DNA of 64,000 bases from Enoplolaimus lenunculus (GCA_030248215.1 JASANG010001128.1:124001-188000), one strand, 5' to 3'; counted from the stretch's first letter, positions 44,111-55,234 are shown. Notes: generated by a model from the letters alone, not told the origin. Made by a program: numbers and translations.

Positions 44111-44674
44111 TTCGTAAACCATGCGAGTTTCGAAATTGAGCACATTTATTATTACAAATTTCACTCAACACTCAATTTCAAATGTGGCCATCGACGTAGT
44201 CCAGGCACGTACTCAGTATTTTAGACTATACAGTGTAATGCTGGAAAGTTGCCCGAAACACGTATGTGAGACATTTCACCTTTTATTATATAAATGTAAA
44301 GTTTAAGCAAGTCAACTGCTTAATTGTTTGAAATTAACAATTGACAACAGCTAAAATGGGTCTTAGAAATTACCAAATTACGATAACGAAAACTATGTAT
44401 TAGATAGAATTCAAGGCTACGCCCATGTGTCCGTTAGAAGATTTTTGGGGGGAATTTGTCTATGAGAGGAATTTCGGCGTGAAGGGTGTAACATGCGGAT
44501 GCATAGGACAAGTACTAACCTCATGCTAATGCTGCACATCGGTAAAAATCACAGCTGCATATGTAGTGCCTTCATTTGCAACAGCAGTAAATACATTGAA
44601 GAACCAAGATACATTTGTATAATGTTGAAGTTCTTATAAGGCATAAAAACAGAAAAAACTCTACAGTTGATTGT

Positions 44675-44790
44675 GAGGCGGCGTGGCTCAGTGGCTAGCG
44701 CGCTGGACTGATTGAGTTCGAAACCTCCTGAGAACGTCCCTCATTTTCAGCTGCTAACTGAGAACTAAAAACTGTCGTACCCTAGCCTAC
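44675..44790 (+). mobile_element. tRNA-derived SINE, copy 1
   Basis: The A-box-like TGGCTCAGTGG (44684-44694) and B-box-like GAGTTCGAAAC (44714-44724) lie 30 bp apart, followed by TCATTTTCAGCTGCTAACTG and AGAACTAAAAACTGTC. The tail matches the second copy at 51.54 kb. The head lacks several tRNA stems, so it is not a working tRNA gene. Confidence 0.7.
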
Positions 44791-45796
44791 CTAACTTATC
44801 ACAAAGCGCGGTGGAGAATAATATCTGATTAGCTGTAAGCTTTTGTCATTGGAAAATTTTCGCTGGGATAAGTTAACTAGTGGTTGTTAACCCTAAGCTA
44901 CGAGACACATTTTGTGGGTCGGCCAAAGTTTTATAATATGAACGGAGTACTACTGAATTCAACTCCTGTACTGAACTTTTATGTGTACTCATAGCGAAAC
45001 GTTTTTAATTCTGTTCGCATTTTGTGTGTTATTTTCCGGAATTGTTGCAACCACAGTGGTAGTAAATTACAGTCTTATTTATATACTAAATTTTACAAAC
45101 TGCAGTTGATTTTCGTAATTTCAAATGGGGGTGGTATCGCGACCCCCACTGCCGTTCTTATTTTAATACTGACACATTTTCTAGGGATCAAATCGTGTCC
45201 CCATTGGAACTATAATAGGAAACGGTCACAGTTTAAGTTAGCAGGTTAAAACATCCCTATTAAGGTCCACCGTCAGTTATGTGGGTATAGTTGTTTTATC
45301 ACCAAAATGCCCTAAATTTAAAATTTAGTTGTATTCGATTATATAGGTGCATACCCAGAGGTTTTAAATTCTGGGGACGGGCATCGAAAAACGACTAAAA
45401 TATTAAGTTAAAATAGTTGGCAAACTCTTAACGACCGTTCATTGGATCAATGCCTTTACCTGACACGATTCAATACGGCAGGGGACACGGTTCTTGCCCC
45501 TCCCCCCCCCGATCGATGCGCTCCAGTTAAATTTGAGCCGGAGATAGGAGAAGTTTGGCGGGGGGGGGGGCAGCTGAAAGCGCATGGTTGTGAAACATTT
45601 TTACTACGCTGAAAGGGTGATTGTTTTGACGTAATTGAAATATATACAGTTTGTTGACGATTTTAGTATATGTTACACGCCCGTGTTGTTACTTTAGACT
45701 AAATTCAAAGTTGTTTCACAATTTTACACGTAAATTAATTTTATAATAAGCTTAAAAGCTCACAATTTTGCCGATATATACGTATATATATGTCGT
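44791..45796. other. Intron stretch, nothing recognised
   Basis: Contains two opposed poly-C and poly-G runs (about 45503 and 45561) around a CTCCAGTTAAATTTGAGCCG centre. No coding or element ends that I can support. Confidence 0.35.
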
Positions 45797-45875
45797 CGTC
45801 CAAGTCGTAATTCAGCTCAGTTCCGAATTGGGCTTGCCCAGCGCGGAATTACAATTTGGGCTGGCCGACGATGTA
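45797..45875. mobile_element. Family K element
   Basis: GTCCAAGTCGTAATTCAGCT with CCGAATTGGGC at the left and GCGGAATTACAATTTGGGCT at the right form a foldback similar to 15676-15743. Confidence 0.55.
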
Positions 45876-46487
45876 ATTGTTTCTCGGCTACAAGTGCACG
45901 CGTTGTGATTGGTTACTACTTTAATGCCGTACTCAAATACGATTCTTTGGATAAACTGTGTATTTAGCGGCCGCGTCGTTGAACAAGAGTTGAATAGCGT
46001 TAACATTGGGAATGAGCATCTGATACGGTTGTGATTTTCGCTATATCGCAAAACTTCATTACAGCGCAAATCAGCGAATTACCAGCGATTTTTAAATACC
46101 GGTTTGAGTTCAGCCGAGGTAAAAGGTGGGTCGCGAATAAACCTTTTTTGCGCGAGCATACCCGCGGGTAAAAATCTTTAGTTTACGTGGTTAAATCGCG
46201 GGTCGGGTAAAAAATCCTTACCCACTTCCCACTCTGGTGTGGCAGAACAGCCCACCCTTCTCGCAAGCTCAAAATTCCTAAAAATTTACTGTGAGACTTG
46301 ACCAGGATTTTAAAAACGGGGGCTTACTTTCTATTAAAAATTCAAATTACACGGCTATTTCCGCTAACCAATGAGAAAGTGCTTAAATACCTGTTGATCA
46401 AAATTTCAAATGCCGGATTTTACTGTTACATATCACTCCCCTTCTACGGCCACGAATACGTCTACTGTTACTATCATTCCCATTGAA

Positions 46488-46643
46488 AATTCACCTTGCT
46501 CCAGGGGGCGGTAAAATATTTTCAGTAACAGCATACAAGGATTTTCGTTGACTTACAAACAAAGTTGAAAATTTTCTACATTTCTAAGGGGAGGTAAAAT
46601 TTTTCCAGGGTAGTGTGTGCCCCCCCATTGACTACGGGTCCGT
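46488..46643 (+). mobile_element. Family A MITE, left end lost
   Basis: AATTCACCTTGCTCCAGGGG, CAGCATACAAGGATTTTCGT and TTGACTACGGGTCCG. A family J right-end word (GGTAATAGGTGCTACACACA) follows at 46660. Confidence 0.65.
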
Positions 46644-46938
46644 TTACTAAATGTAACTGGTAATAGGTGCTACACACATTTTATAGTACAGCTTAAAGCG
46701 GCTTAATAATGAATTTAGTAAAACGCTTCAGCTTACAAGTAATGTAGACAAAAAAATCCTGTGGTTTTAGATGAATAGCTTTTGACGATGATTTTGCTGT
46801 CAGTGGTAGACTGGTAAAATCGAGCACACACTCTTGTGTCTAAAATCAGTGTTCATCTAAATTTGGATACCTGATTTTGCTGGGTGCAATTTCAAATTAG
46901 ACAATGTGCCGAAAGGGCTATTAGTGATCCCGATTTCA

Positions 46939-47110
46939 ACCCGTCCGTGCCCGTAGAAGAGGGGAGGGAGCAGTGCGGATCAGCTCCCCCCGGAAAATCA
47001 TTTCCTCCTAGAGAATTTTCAATTTTGCTTGTAACTCAACGAAAACCCTTGTATGCCCTTCCTGAAAAAATTTTAGCCTCCGCTAGTCAGGTGAGCTGGC
47101 TACTGGCCTG
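46939..47110 (-). mobile_element. Family A MITE, reverse copy
   Basis: GTCCGTGCCCGTAGAAGAGG at the left and AGCTGGCTACTGGCCTG at the right; core CGAAAACCCTTGTATGCCC. Contains TCAGGTGAGCTGG. Confidence 0.75.
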
Positions 47111-48000
47111 AATCCGTCTCTGTCTAAGGGTCGAGTATTTTGCCTATAGGCAGGTTGCTTATTGTGTTTTGAAATCTCGTAAACATTCCTAATCCTTCGA
47201 TACATACAGAAATTCGCTGCGTGGGTTCTACTGTTCTGATTATTCCGTTGCTATTATTTTAGACAGATTCAAATAGCGTTTAGTTTGAATCAAATGGTAT
47301 AAATAAATAAGATGTGGTTAATATTTTACCGAAATCAATGAATAATTTCAAATTAATGTACGTTAACCTAACGAATTTCGAGTTTTACCGAACCTTCTCA
47401 GAGCCGATGTTTGCTCAAAAATGGTTGGGTTTTTAAATTTTTTTGTATATTTGAGCTTCTCATGACCTCCGCTGATCATTCTACGTTCAAATTTGAATTT
47501 TTGAAAAATTGTAAGCTGCTAAGCAATACAAAACTCAGGTACTATTTATTGGTTGGTTGTATAATTCATACCTTTAGGCTCTACTACTGGGTATGCGAGA
47601 AGTATAATACCAATGCGTAGCAAAGTCTTCGAAACGACTTCTAATTAAACCAAGTGTAAACATTTACCAACTAGAAACAAAACTGGGGGTAATTGTCGTT
47701 TGGGAGGCTTGTGAGAGCTTTGCTCTTATTAAGCTTAGGTTTAGGTTTCGGCTGAATAGGTAGGTAGACCCCAATAGCTAACATTGACTATAAGTTTTAG
47801 AACCAAAGGCTTACTGAATAGCCTGTAGAAATATGATCAAAATATGTTTGTTGTTTTTGCATGCTACCACAGTTTAAATAACCGTTAAAATGAAACTTAT
47901 TGCGACTTAGGCTTTAGGCTTAGGATTATTCAAAACGCCCGGCCTTCGAATCAGAAGGATTGGTCGAAACCAAATACAAATATGTGTTTTTTCGTTTCAG
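47111..48000. other. Intron stretch before SAM exon 2
   Basis: Nothing is recognised except the polypyrimidine tract and acceptor TTTTTTCGTTTCAG at its end. Confidence 0.4.
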
Positions 48001-48091
48001 AACAACAGTTTCCATATTCAATGGATCGAGAAAGTGTTCGAAAAGACCATGAAGATATTCTGGAACCAGAAGCTTTGGAAACATTATACAA
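48001..48091 (+). CDS. DLC1/STARD13-like: SAM domain exon 2
   Basis: Acceptor TGTTTTTTCGTTTCAG and donor TACAA|GTAAGC bound 91 nt. In the phase left by the previous exon it reads EQQFPYSMDRESVRKDHEDI then LEPEALETLYK. Human DLC1 aligns as EDFLFPIDISLVKREHDFLD then RDAIEALCR, so the middle SAM helices and the KxDH/KREH motif are kept. The segment before the motif is slightly longer here. Intron phase is 1 on entry and 2 on exit. It is separated from SAM exon 1 by a 7.5 kb intron and from SAM exon 3 by an 8.35 kb intron, both full of short elements. Confidence 0.93.
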
Positions 48092-48117
48092 GTAAGCGAT
48101 GCACCTATGCCCGGTAC

Positions 48118-48273
48118 AAGGCCCGTAGCTAGCTCATCATGCTAGGGTGGCTAAAAAATTTTTTACGAGGGGCAATTCATGGGTTTTAGTGACTTGCAAG
48201 CAAGGTTGAAAATTTTCAATGGGGGCCAAAATTTTTCCCGAGGGGCTGAATCTCCCTCTTGGCTACGGGCCTG
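48118..48273 (+). mobile_element. Family A MITE with exact 8-bp target duplication, next to a splice donor
   Basis: CCCGGTAC lies at 48110-48117 and 48274-48281. The element reads AAGGCCCGTAGCTAGCTCAT to CTTGGCTACGGGCCTG, 156 bp. It starts 27 bp after the end of SAM exon 2, so it sits almost on the donor site without breaking it. Confidence 0.9.
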
Positions 48274-48618
48274 CCCGGTACTTGGTAGGGTCAAAAAACC
48301 TAAAATTATAATCTCTTAGGTGTAGTAAGTAGATGAAAAAGTGAGAGTGTTATTCTTCCCTATCCCAAGAAGGATGTGGAAGGTAAACTTTCATTTTTCG
48401 TCTACTGTTAATTCTAAATTTAGAGCATAATCGTCTGTTTGATTAAATATTTTATATACAGCGGTCGTTTTATTTTTACCCCCCCCCCCTCAAAACGTGA
48501 TATTAAAGGATGTTCTATACTCGACGTTCGCCGACGGTGGACACCACTGCGAGTCTGTTTTTAAACTGATTTTATTTCTAATTTGCAGTGCCGGACGGCA
48601 GCTCGCGGCACAGTAAAG

Positions 48619-48796
48619 CAGGCTCGTACCCTGCTCGCCTTGCTGGGGCTCACCTGGCAGGGGGCGGCTAACATTTTTCAGGTGGGGTATACAAGGGTTT
48701 TCTTTGCTCTATAAGCAATGTTGAAAATTTTCTAGGGGGGTGGCAAATTTTTTCTTGGGAGGATGACCCCCGGGCTCCCACTTGGCTACGGGCCCG
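48619..48796 (+). mobile_element. Family A MITE inside family L, exact 8-bp target duplication
   Basis: CAGTAAAG is at 48611-48618 and 48797-48804. The element runs from CAGGCTCGTACCCTGCTCGC to CTTGGCTACGGGCCCG. The flanking text GGCACAGTAAAG and CAGTAAAGTATAGCGCGAC rejoins to the uninterrupted family L sequence present at 57.9 kb. Confidence 0.93.
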
Positions 48797-48959
48797 CAGT
48801 AAAGTATAGCGCGACTTTTTACTTTGCTGGGAATTTTAGCAAGAAAGCTAAGCATGGCCGTAAATATACATTCTATAAAATTGCAAAAGGCGTTTGTTGT
48901 GTTGCAAACTGAAACCCGTATCTAAAAACCCCTTTACATATGCAAATTTTTTAAAAATT

Positions 48960-49313
48960 AATCTACTCTCTAAAAGCTTAAACTAACTTGATTTGAGCTT
49001 AACGTAATCCAGCAGTAATAAACTAACTTTTTAAATTAACTGAACTAACAGGTTGGTTTACGCTTTAGACTCATTTAAAATGTTACATATTTCCAGTTTA
49101 AGCTAAACTTAACGAACTCTTAGATACACATAATTTCTGGGCTGCACTTGTTACTTAAACTAAAAATCAGTTTACTACTAAAACTTGTGTTAAGCTTAAA
49201 ACACGTTAGTTTAAATAAAACTCAAAATTGTAGTTTAGTTACTCCGTTCAGCCATTTTAGTTTCACTTAAACAAAGATTGAAATTTAGTCAACCTATAAT
49301 TTAAATTTAAGTT
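48960..49313 (-). mobile_element. Family F repeat, reverse copy
   Basis: TAATCCAGCAGTAATAAACT, TAGATACACATAATTTCTGG and GTTCAGCCATTTTAGTTTCA are collinear with 63.05 kb and opposite to 24.9 and 41.2 kb. Confidence 0.7.
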
Positions 49314-49445
49314 TTCATATAGTAGGTGTTGTAACTCAAAGTTAATTTCTAAATGTTTAACACCGCTCCTTTGTCAGTTATAAGTAATCCTCCTATCTTT
49401 CTATTTTTGGTCTTTGTTTCAAAAAATTCGTCATGATAGACACTA

Positions 49446-49863
49446 GGGTTCCATCGGAATTCCGATTCCGGCTAAAACTCCGGCAAAATTTGACTTCCGA
49501 TGTCGATTCCGACTGACTGCTGTCCCGATGCCGGAATTCTGATTTTTCGGTTATGGCTTTTAAAATGATTGGACTTAGAGTTTGGCTTGTCTCGTTTTGT
49601 TTCGTTCATTTGCAATTATTCTGTTGGTTTCTTCTTAGTAAATATTCCGAGTTGCTACGTGTACTCCGTCATTTATATAACAATTTTTACTGAAACTGTG
49701 AACAGTAACGGAATCACGCATACTGCAACAAAAGTTGAAAGTCATACACCTTTAACTTTTGAATAGAATTACTAAAATTTGATTTCGATTTCGGTTCCGA
49801 CAGAAAAATTTGATTCCAACTCCGATTCCACTTCCGACAAAATCTTGTTTCGGTTGGAACCCT
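49446..49863. repeat. Inverted-repeat element with GATTCCG/CGGAATT ends
   Basis: AGGGTTCCATCGGAATTCCG at the left pairs with TTTCGGTTGGAACCCTG at the right, and GATTCCGACTG-type words fill both sides. About 420 bp. No coding signal. Confidence 0.55.
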
Positions 49864-50278
49864 GACATACTCCAATGTTTATTGCCGCTGTGGAATCAGC
49901 TGGAACGATGCCCAAAATACGTATAGTCGGTGTTGTAGTTTTATTAATACGATTTAAAGTATACTTTGATTGATATGTGGGCGGCGTCAACGTTTCGGCT
50001 TGCGAGTGTTCACCAAGACTTATTTTAGGATTTTGAATAAATACCTTGTTATTATTTTTGTCATATTTGTCACAGATATAAAGATGTTATTCACCTGGGA
50101 ATCTATTAAAATTCTAATTTAGGATTTGAAAATAAGTTTTATGATTAAAATTACTTAGCTAAACTGAGATTGGCGTTCTGTGTTTTATGAACGATGACAA
50201 CATTGAGGCGAAAAAGTTTCATTACCCTCCTACGACGACTGCTTTCGTTCACATTTTTTGAAAGTTGTTTGTTTATTC

Positions 50279-50498
50279 GGCCCGTGTAAAGATCAGGGGC
50301 GGAACGTTTTTCTGTGGGACTACAATAACGTAAACTTAAGCTTTAGACTAATTTTTTACTTGGCGTAGGCTCAGGCTTAGGAATTAGGCTTAGGAATATG
50401 CTCATTCTTACGCTTAGGCTTAGGAATATGTTCATTCTTACGCTTAGGCTTAGAAATATGCTTATAATACTGTTGCGCCCCTGTTCTTTACATTGGCC
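50279..50498 (+). mobile_element. Family B MITE
   Basis: GGCCCGTGTAAAGATCAGGG at the left and CTGTTCTTTACATTGGCC at the right, interior with three GCTCATTCTTACGCTTAGGC-like phrases. The flanks are not a clean duplication. Confidence 0.8.
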
Positions 50499-50975
50499 TT
50501 GAATTCAGAGGCACGATTTTGTTTCAATAGAGTATAATCTCTCATGTAAATGTCAATACTTTCAACCGAGCTTATTGAGGCTTACGCGTTATTTTAACCT
50601 TTAGCATTCAATTTGTTATTCTAAAGTTTTCCAAATAAGGCGTTTTTTTGGCTGAATATATATTTTTCGGCCAACTGATAATTGTTTTTGGTAAACGTTA
50701 AGTGTCTGTTTAAGTAAAAATGGTTTAGCTTTCGGCAAAATAATCTTACGTACGTTTATATTCCCTGCTAGCTTACCTTGTATACCCTGTTGTTATTTGC
50801 GTTAGAATCAAAACAAATCCCACGTTGAATTCCAGTTTAATTTGCTAAGATGTTTCATAAGCATCGACACTTGAACTATAGTCCAAATACCGAACACGTT
50901 GTGTATGAAAAACACGCACCTGTTAAGCATGAGCGCAGCCAAAATATTCCGTATGGGTCCGGGGATGTAGCCCGG

Positions 50976-51150
50976 GCTCGTAGTCCGAGGGGGGGTGGCG
51001 GTCAGAAGGGCTCAGTCCCCCCTGGAAAAATTTAACTATTTACTAGAAAAGTTTTAAACTTGCTTGTAAATCATTGAAAACCCTTGTATGTCGCTCATTG
51101 TAAATTTTTCCAGGTTCCACCAGTAATATAAGTTGGCTACCGGTTTGGCG
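50976..51150 (-). mobile_element. Family A MITE, reverse copy
   Basis: GGCTCGTAGTCCGAGGGGGG at the left and AAGTTGGCTACCGGTTTG at the right; core AAACTTGCTTGTAAATCATT and GAAAACCCTTGTATGTCG. Confidence 0.7.
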
Positions 51151-51234
51151 TGGGAAGGATTTTAGGTTCCGGATGGTCATGACCTCATGAAAAATTTGTT
51201 TTGACATTACATATTGAACCTGAGAAGGTTATTC

Positions 51235-51431
51235 GGCCCATATAAAGATCAAGGGCGGATCGTTTTTCTGTGGGACTGCAATAGAGTAAGCTTAAGCTTT
51301 AGACTAATTTTTTGCTTGGTTTAGGTTTAGGCTTAGGCTTAGGAATATACTCATTCTTACGATTACGCTTTTAGGCTTCGGCTTAGGAATATGCTTATAA
51401 TGCTGTTCCGCCCCTGTTCTTTACATTTGCC
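51235..51431 (+). mobile_element. Family B MITE with exact 8-bp target duplication
   Basis: GGTTATTC is at 51227-51234 and 51432-51439. Ends GGCCCATATAAAGATCAAGG and CTGTTCTTTACATTTGCC. TTAGGC words inside. Confidence 0.9.
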
Positions 51432-51537
51432 GGTTATTCTAAAACCTGTTAAATGTGTTGTTTTGTATTGCAGTACGTTGTATGTATGCTAACCGGTAGC
51501 GTACGGTCTACATAGTCGACGATAAAAGCAGTCTATA

Positions 51538-51650
51538 GACGGGCGACGTGGCGCAGTGGTAGAGCGCTTGCATCGGAATCCTAAGTCCACTAGTTCGAGC
51601 CATTCCTGTATGCCTGCGTTTCCAGCTACTTAGTTAAAAACGTCTGAAGT
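51538..51650 (+). mobile_element. tRNA-derived SINE, copy 2
   Basis: TGGCGCAGTGGTAGAGCGCT (A box) and TAGTTCGAGCC (B box) lie 43 bp apart, closer to a true tRNA than copy 1. The tail CTGCGTTTCCAGCTACTTAG with TTAAAAACGTC matches copy 1. The acceptor and D stems do not close well, so a SINE head is preferred over a tRNA gene. Confidence 0.7.
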
Positions 51651-51934
51651 CTTGATTCATCTCTTGTTGAATTAATTTACTATGGTCATTTTCTAACAAC
51701 AATGCAACTTGTAAGAGTAGCAATTATTGCCGAGTTTCAGCTAATCAGAATATCGATATTTGCATATATCAAATAGCTATTTTTGTCTATCTGATGTTCA
51801 TTGCCTCGGTTGACGCAAGGCGTAGTAGATCAAAGCTTAAATAACTTGCTGAAACATCATTGTCACGTAGACGACATGTCGCAATCTTCAAAGTTATTAT
51901 TTTTAAAATCGACTAAGACTTGCTCTCGCAGGTC

Positions 51935-52090
51935 CGAAGCCAAGGCGACCAGTTCAGCTCCCTCCTGGAAAAATTTTACCCCCCTCTGCAAATTTTCAGC
52001 GTTGATGGTAAATCGTTGAAAACTCTTGTATGCCCCTCGTGTAAATTTTTTACCCCCCCTTCTAGCAAGGTGAGCTGGCTACAGACGTGG
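51935..52090 (-). mobile_element. Family A MITE, reverse copy
   Basis: TCCGAAGCCAAGGCGACCAG at the left and AAGGTGAGCTGGCTACAGAC at the right, core GAAAACTCTTGTATGCCCC. Contains AGCAAGGTGAGCTGG, donor-like on the gene strand. Confidence 0.75.
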
Positions 52091-52097
52091 TCCCGTA

Positions 52098-52717
52098 TTA
52101 AAGTCTTGCCTATGACCCTGAGCTTAGATGACCGTTGGTACGGTTACTGAATATGTATATCTTGAGTAGACATCAAGGGACTGTATAAGTTCAGGCATCG
52201 AGGGGATATGTCTCCACCTAAAATTTCTGTGGACCAGAAGAAATGTAGCTTTAACTGGCTTTAGCAGAAACGGTGCCATCGTAGAACTGGAAACCTTTTT
52301 ATACGACGTTAATCGTCTCCCGAAATTATACCCCTTACGCTCCTGGTAATCCTGCAACTGGTTACCACTGATACAGTGACTCAAATATATCAAGAGGTCC
52401 AAAATATTGCATGACGGAGATGGTTAAAGTTAGCCTGGTTCATTAGTGGTCCCAAAATGTTTCAAGGTTGCCAAAATTTTTTTAGCACCAATACTTAGTT
52501 GTGCTTCTAGTTTTTAGTCTTGAGGCGTGAATTTGAGTTTTTTCGCCAAAATTTCAATAGTTTCGTTCAAAAATGTTGTATATTTTCAACTTGGAATGTT
52601 TCAATTGTGTTAAGCCCATAACACGGAACCTGGGGTTCGCTTTATTATCGTTTGGGACAACCGGAATTAAAACATTTATTTATACTGAATACTACTGTAA
52701 ACATTTCATTAAAGTGT
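52098..52717. other. Intron stretch, nothing recognised
   Basis: No element ends, RNA-like structures or coding signal are apparent. Confidence 0.4.
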
Positions 52718-52725
52718 GATTGACG

Positions 52726-52889
52726 CGGGCTCGTAGCCAAGGGGGGCAGGGGAATCTCAGCCCCCCCTGGAAAAATTTTGGCCCTCCCTAGAACATTTTC
52801 AACCTTGCTTGTAAGTCGCTGAAAACCGTTAATTGCCCCTCCTGAAAAATTTTTTAGCCCCCTAGCAAGGTTGGCAGGCTACGGGCCTG
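52726..52889 (-). mobile_element. Family A MITE with exact 8-bp target duplication
   Basis: GATTGACG is at 52718-52725 and 52890-52897. The element runs from CGGGCTCGTAGCCAAGGGGG to GGCAGGCTACGGGCCTG, 164 bp, with CAACCTTGCTTGTAAGTCGC in the core. Confidence 0.92.
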
Positions 52890-53254
52890 GATTGACGTAA
52901 AGCTGTTTTTGCTACATTTATTGAACTTTAATATACGAGTTCGTAGTCAAGCAGTGGTTTCTTGAATAAATTGAATTGAAACTATGATCTCGTCTGCGTT
53001 TCATTCCCGCACTCTTGTTATTGATGCTTTTGCATTCTGAACCAACATTACTTAGTGGTATATGTACCAAAATTTATTTTCTCTCGCGTTGTTCTGTGTA
53101 TAGTGACTGCTTTTGTACGATTAACACTATATTTTAAAGTTTTTATGTGCCACCCAAAGGAAACTCCTGGCTACGCCCATGATCCTTGCTTAAAAATAAC
53201 GTGTTTACCCCAAAATGTTATTCCATCTTATACTTCGGGCCGTCTACAAACATG

Positions 53255-53695
53255 TTCACTAACGGATCCAGAGGGAATGCTTAGGGGATGGCGTACGCTC
53301 CCCGTCACAAAATTTTTATGGTACATTGATAATGTCCCTTTACCTTACAATTTTCTCCCTTAGAAAATTGGGCCCATGTAAAGATCAGGGGCGAAACGTG
53401 TATCTGTTGAACTAGAATAGAATAAGCTAAAGTTTTAGACTAGTTTTTGCTTGGCTTTAGGCTTAGGCTTAGGAATAAACTCATTCTTACGCTTAGGCTT
53501 AGGCTTAGACTTAGCAATAAACTCATTCTTACGCTTAGGCTTAGTGCTTAGGCTTAGAACTAAGCTTATAATACTGTTCCGCCCCTGTTTTTTACATTGG
53601 CCGAAAATTGGCACATATATAGCATACAGTGAACAAAATGCGTTTCATAACTTTTGCCAGCCGTTTGGTTCATATTTGTTCAAAGCAATTTTTAC
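53255..53695 (-). mobile_element. Family G element split by a family B insertion
   Basis: CTAACGGATCCAGAGGGAAT to CAATTTTCTCCCTTAGAAAA is the left part; the right part resumes after 53610 and includes AATGCGTTTCATAACTTTTG with CCAGCC. Both halves are in family G order, so the family B insertion is younger. Confidence 0.75.
53371..53602 (+). mobile_element. Family B MITE inside family G, exact 8-bp target duplication
   Basis: GAAAATTG is at 53363-53370 and 53603-53610. Ends GGCCCATGTAAAGATCAGGG and CTGTTTTTTACATTGGCC. The interior has three TAAACTCATTCTTACGCTTA-type phrases. Confidence 0.93.
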
Positions 53696-53952
53696 CAGGA
53701 TTTGAACCATAAAATTCACGGAACCAAAAATATGAAAACAATATATTTAATAAACAAAGACGGCATTCTAAACGTTCAAAATTATTCATTTTTCTTCGAG
53801 TAATATTTCAAAATTACTTGGCATCTGTATTTCAATCTGCATTAGCGTCGATCGCTCAAAACACAATTTGAAGCTGTAAATTTTGTAATCAATTCATAGT
53901 CAAAATTGTTCATTTTCATATATAGGTTAACCCGATTTATGTTAAGACAACT

Positions 53953-54224
53953 GGCCCATGTAAAGATCAGGGGCGAAACATTTTTCTGTTCGACTAGAAT
54001 AGAGCAAGCTTAAGTTTTACACTATTTTTTCCTTGGCTTAGGCTTAGGAATAAACTCATTCATAGGCTTAGGCTTTTTGCTTGGCTTAGGCTTTATCCCG
54101 CCCCCCCCAAAGCCCTCAAAACGCAAACAACCCCTCCCCAAAGGAATAAACTCATTCATAGGCTTAGGCTTAGGCTTGGGAATACGCTTATAATACTGTT
54201 CCGCCCCTGTTCTTTACATTGGCT
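53953..54224 (+). mobile_element. Family B MITE with a GC-rich insert
   Basis: GGCCCATGTAAAGATCAGGG and CTGTTCTTTACATTGGC bound the copy. A C-rich stretch (TATCCCGCCCCCCCCAAAGC, about 54090-54140) splits the interior and is not in other copies. Confidence 0.8.
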
Positions 54225-54479
54225 ACAAAGCATCCTCAAATAACAGCTATGAAACAAACCTATTCATTTAATCACTTTTCGATCTTTAAATCTGTGCCTG
54301 TTTGTGTAGATTTTTGCAGTTCAATACGCAAATCATAATTACAAGCGAAGTACAGGGTGGTTCTAAGGTCTTAAAGGTTCATTTGATTCAACGTCATGTT
54401 CACTGTACTCAACGAGAGTTCGTGATTTTTAAATTTTTAGTTCAACTGGATTGATATTTTAAAAAAGACACTGTAGCGA

Positions 54480-54714
54480 ACCACAGAAGATCCCAAGGAT
54501 TGCGCTATACTCAGCGCACGTCCTCTGGACTAAGCCACGATAAGGCGCACGGCATTATTGCACACCGCCAAATAGATTTTGCGTATATTTTTGTTAGCAA
54601 CACACAACGTGCGGCGGACCTTACAAGCAAGGTTGAAAATTTTCTAAGGTAGGGCGAACATTCTTCCAGGAGGCTGATCCGTTTCACTTGGCAATCCTAC
54701 TGGTTACGGGCCCG
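54480..54714 (+). mobile_element. Family L fragment joined to a family A right half
   Basis: GATTGCGCTATACTCAGCGC and TATTTTTGTTAGCAACACAC are family L words (compare 57.77-57.92 kb). ACCTTACAAGCAAGGTTGAA onward to TACTGGTTACGGGCCCGG is the right half of a family A element. Confidence 0.6.
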
Positions 54715-54803
54715 GTCTGAAACCAGAGACGCCGATGTCTGGTGCGCTAATGAAGGCTCACGAATTTTATGTTTATATTTTGGTTGTCGGTTTCAACTTT
54801 GGT

Positions 54804-55018
54804 CCGTATTCCCAAATATGCGCAGCATCCATTACCAGTTGGCGATAGGGTTTCAAACTGACGAACTCGTGCAATTATCGCACACAAAATTGGTACAGAT
54901 ATAACGCAAATCAAAGGCAAAAATGTGCTGAATTTAGAACGTCAACATTCGTTGGCTCGAAAGTTACAAAACCTATCAGAAACTGGTAATAGGCGCTACA
55001 CACATTTGAGAATACAGG
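54804..55018 (+). mobile_element. Family J MITE
   Basis: CCGTATTCCCAAATATGCGC at the left and GCTACACACATTTGAGAATA at the right form an inverted repeat near 40 bp long that includes CATTACCAGTTGGCGATAGG and its partner CTGGTAATAGGCGC. About 215 bp, no coding capacity. Confidence 0.75.
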
Positions 55019-55180
55019 CCGCGGTCAAGATCTGTTCAATTTAATTTAAAATTGACGAATTTAAAAGTGTTTAGGTTCCTGTATAAATTTATGAAGGTGA
55101 AGTATGAAACTCGCAATTCAATAAGCAGTGAATTTTACGATAATATATATACACTTATGCAGCGTTCACAATAACGTTTC

Positions 55181-55234
55181 CCAGCTGTGCACCAAAGACG
55201 TCATATGATAGATGACGTTTTTGGTGCACACCTG
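55181..55234. repeat. Short palindrome with ACGTCAT/ATGACGT cores
   Basis: CCAGCTGTGCACCAAAGACG with TCAT pairs with ATGACGTTTTTGGTGCACAC with CTGG, loop ATGATAG, with only a few mismatches. It ends exactly where the family B copy was inserted. Confidence 0.75.

Noticed and set aside
51538-51610. Functional tRNA gene
   Set aside because: A and B boxes are present but the acceptor and D stems do not pair, and the tail is shared with the copy at 44.68 kb.
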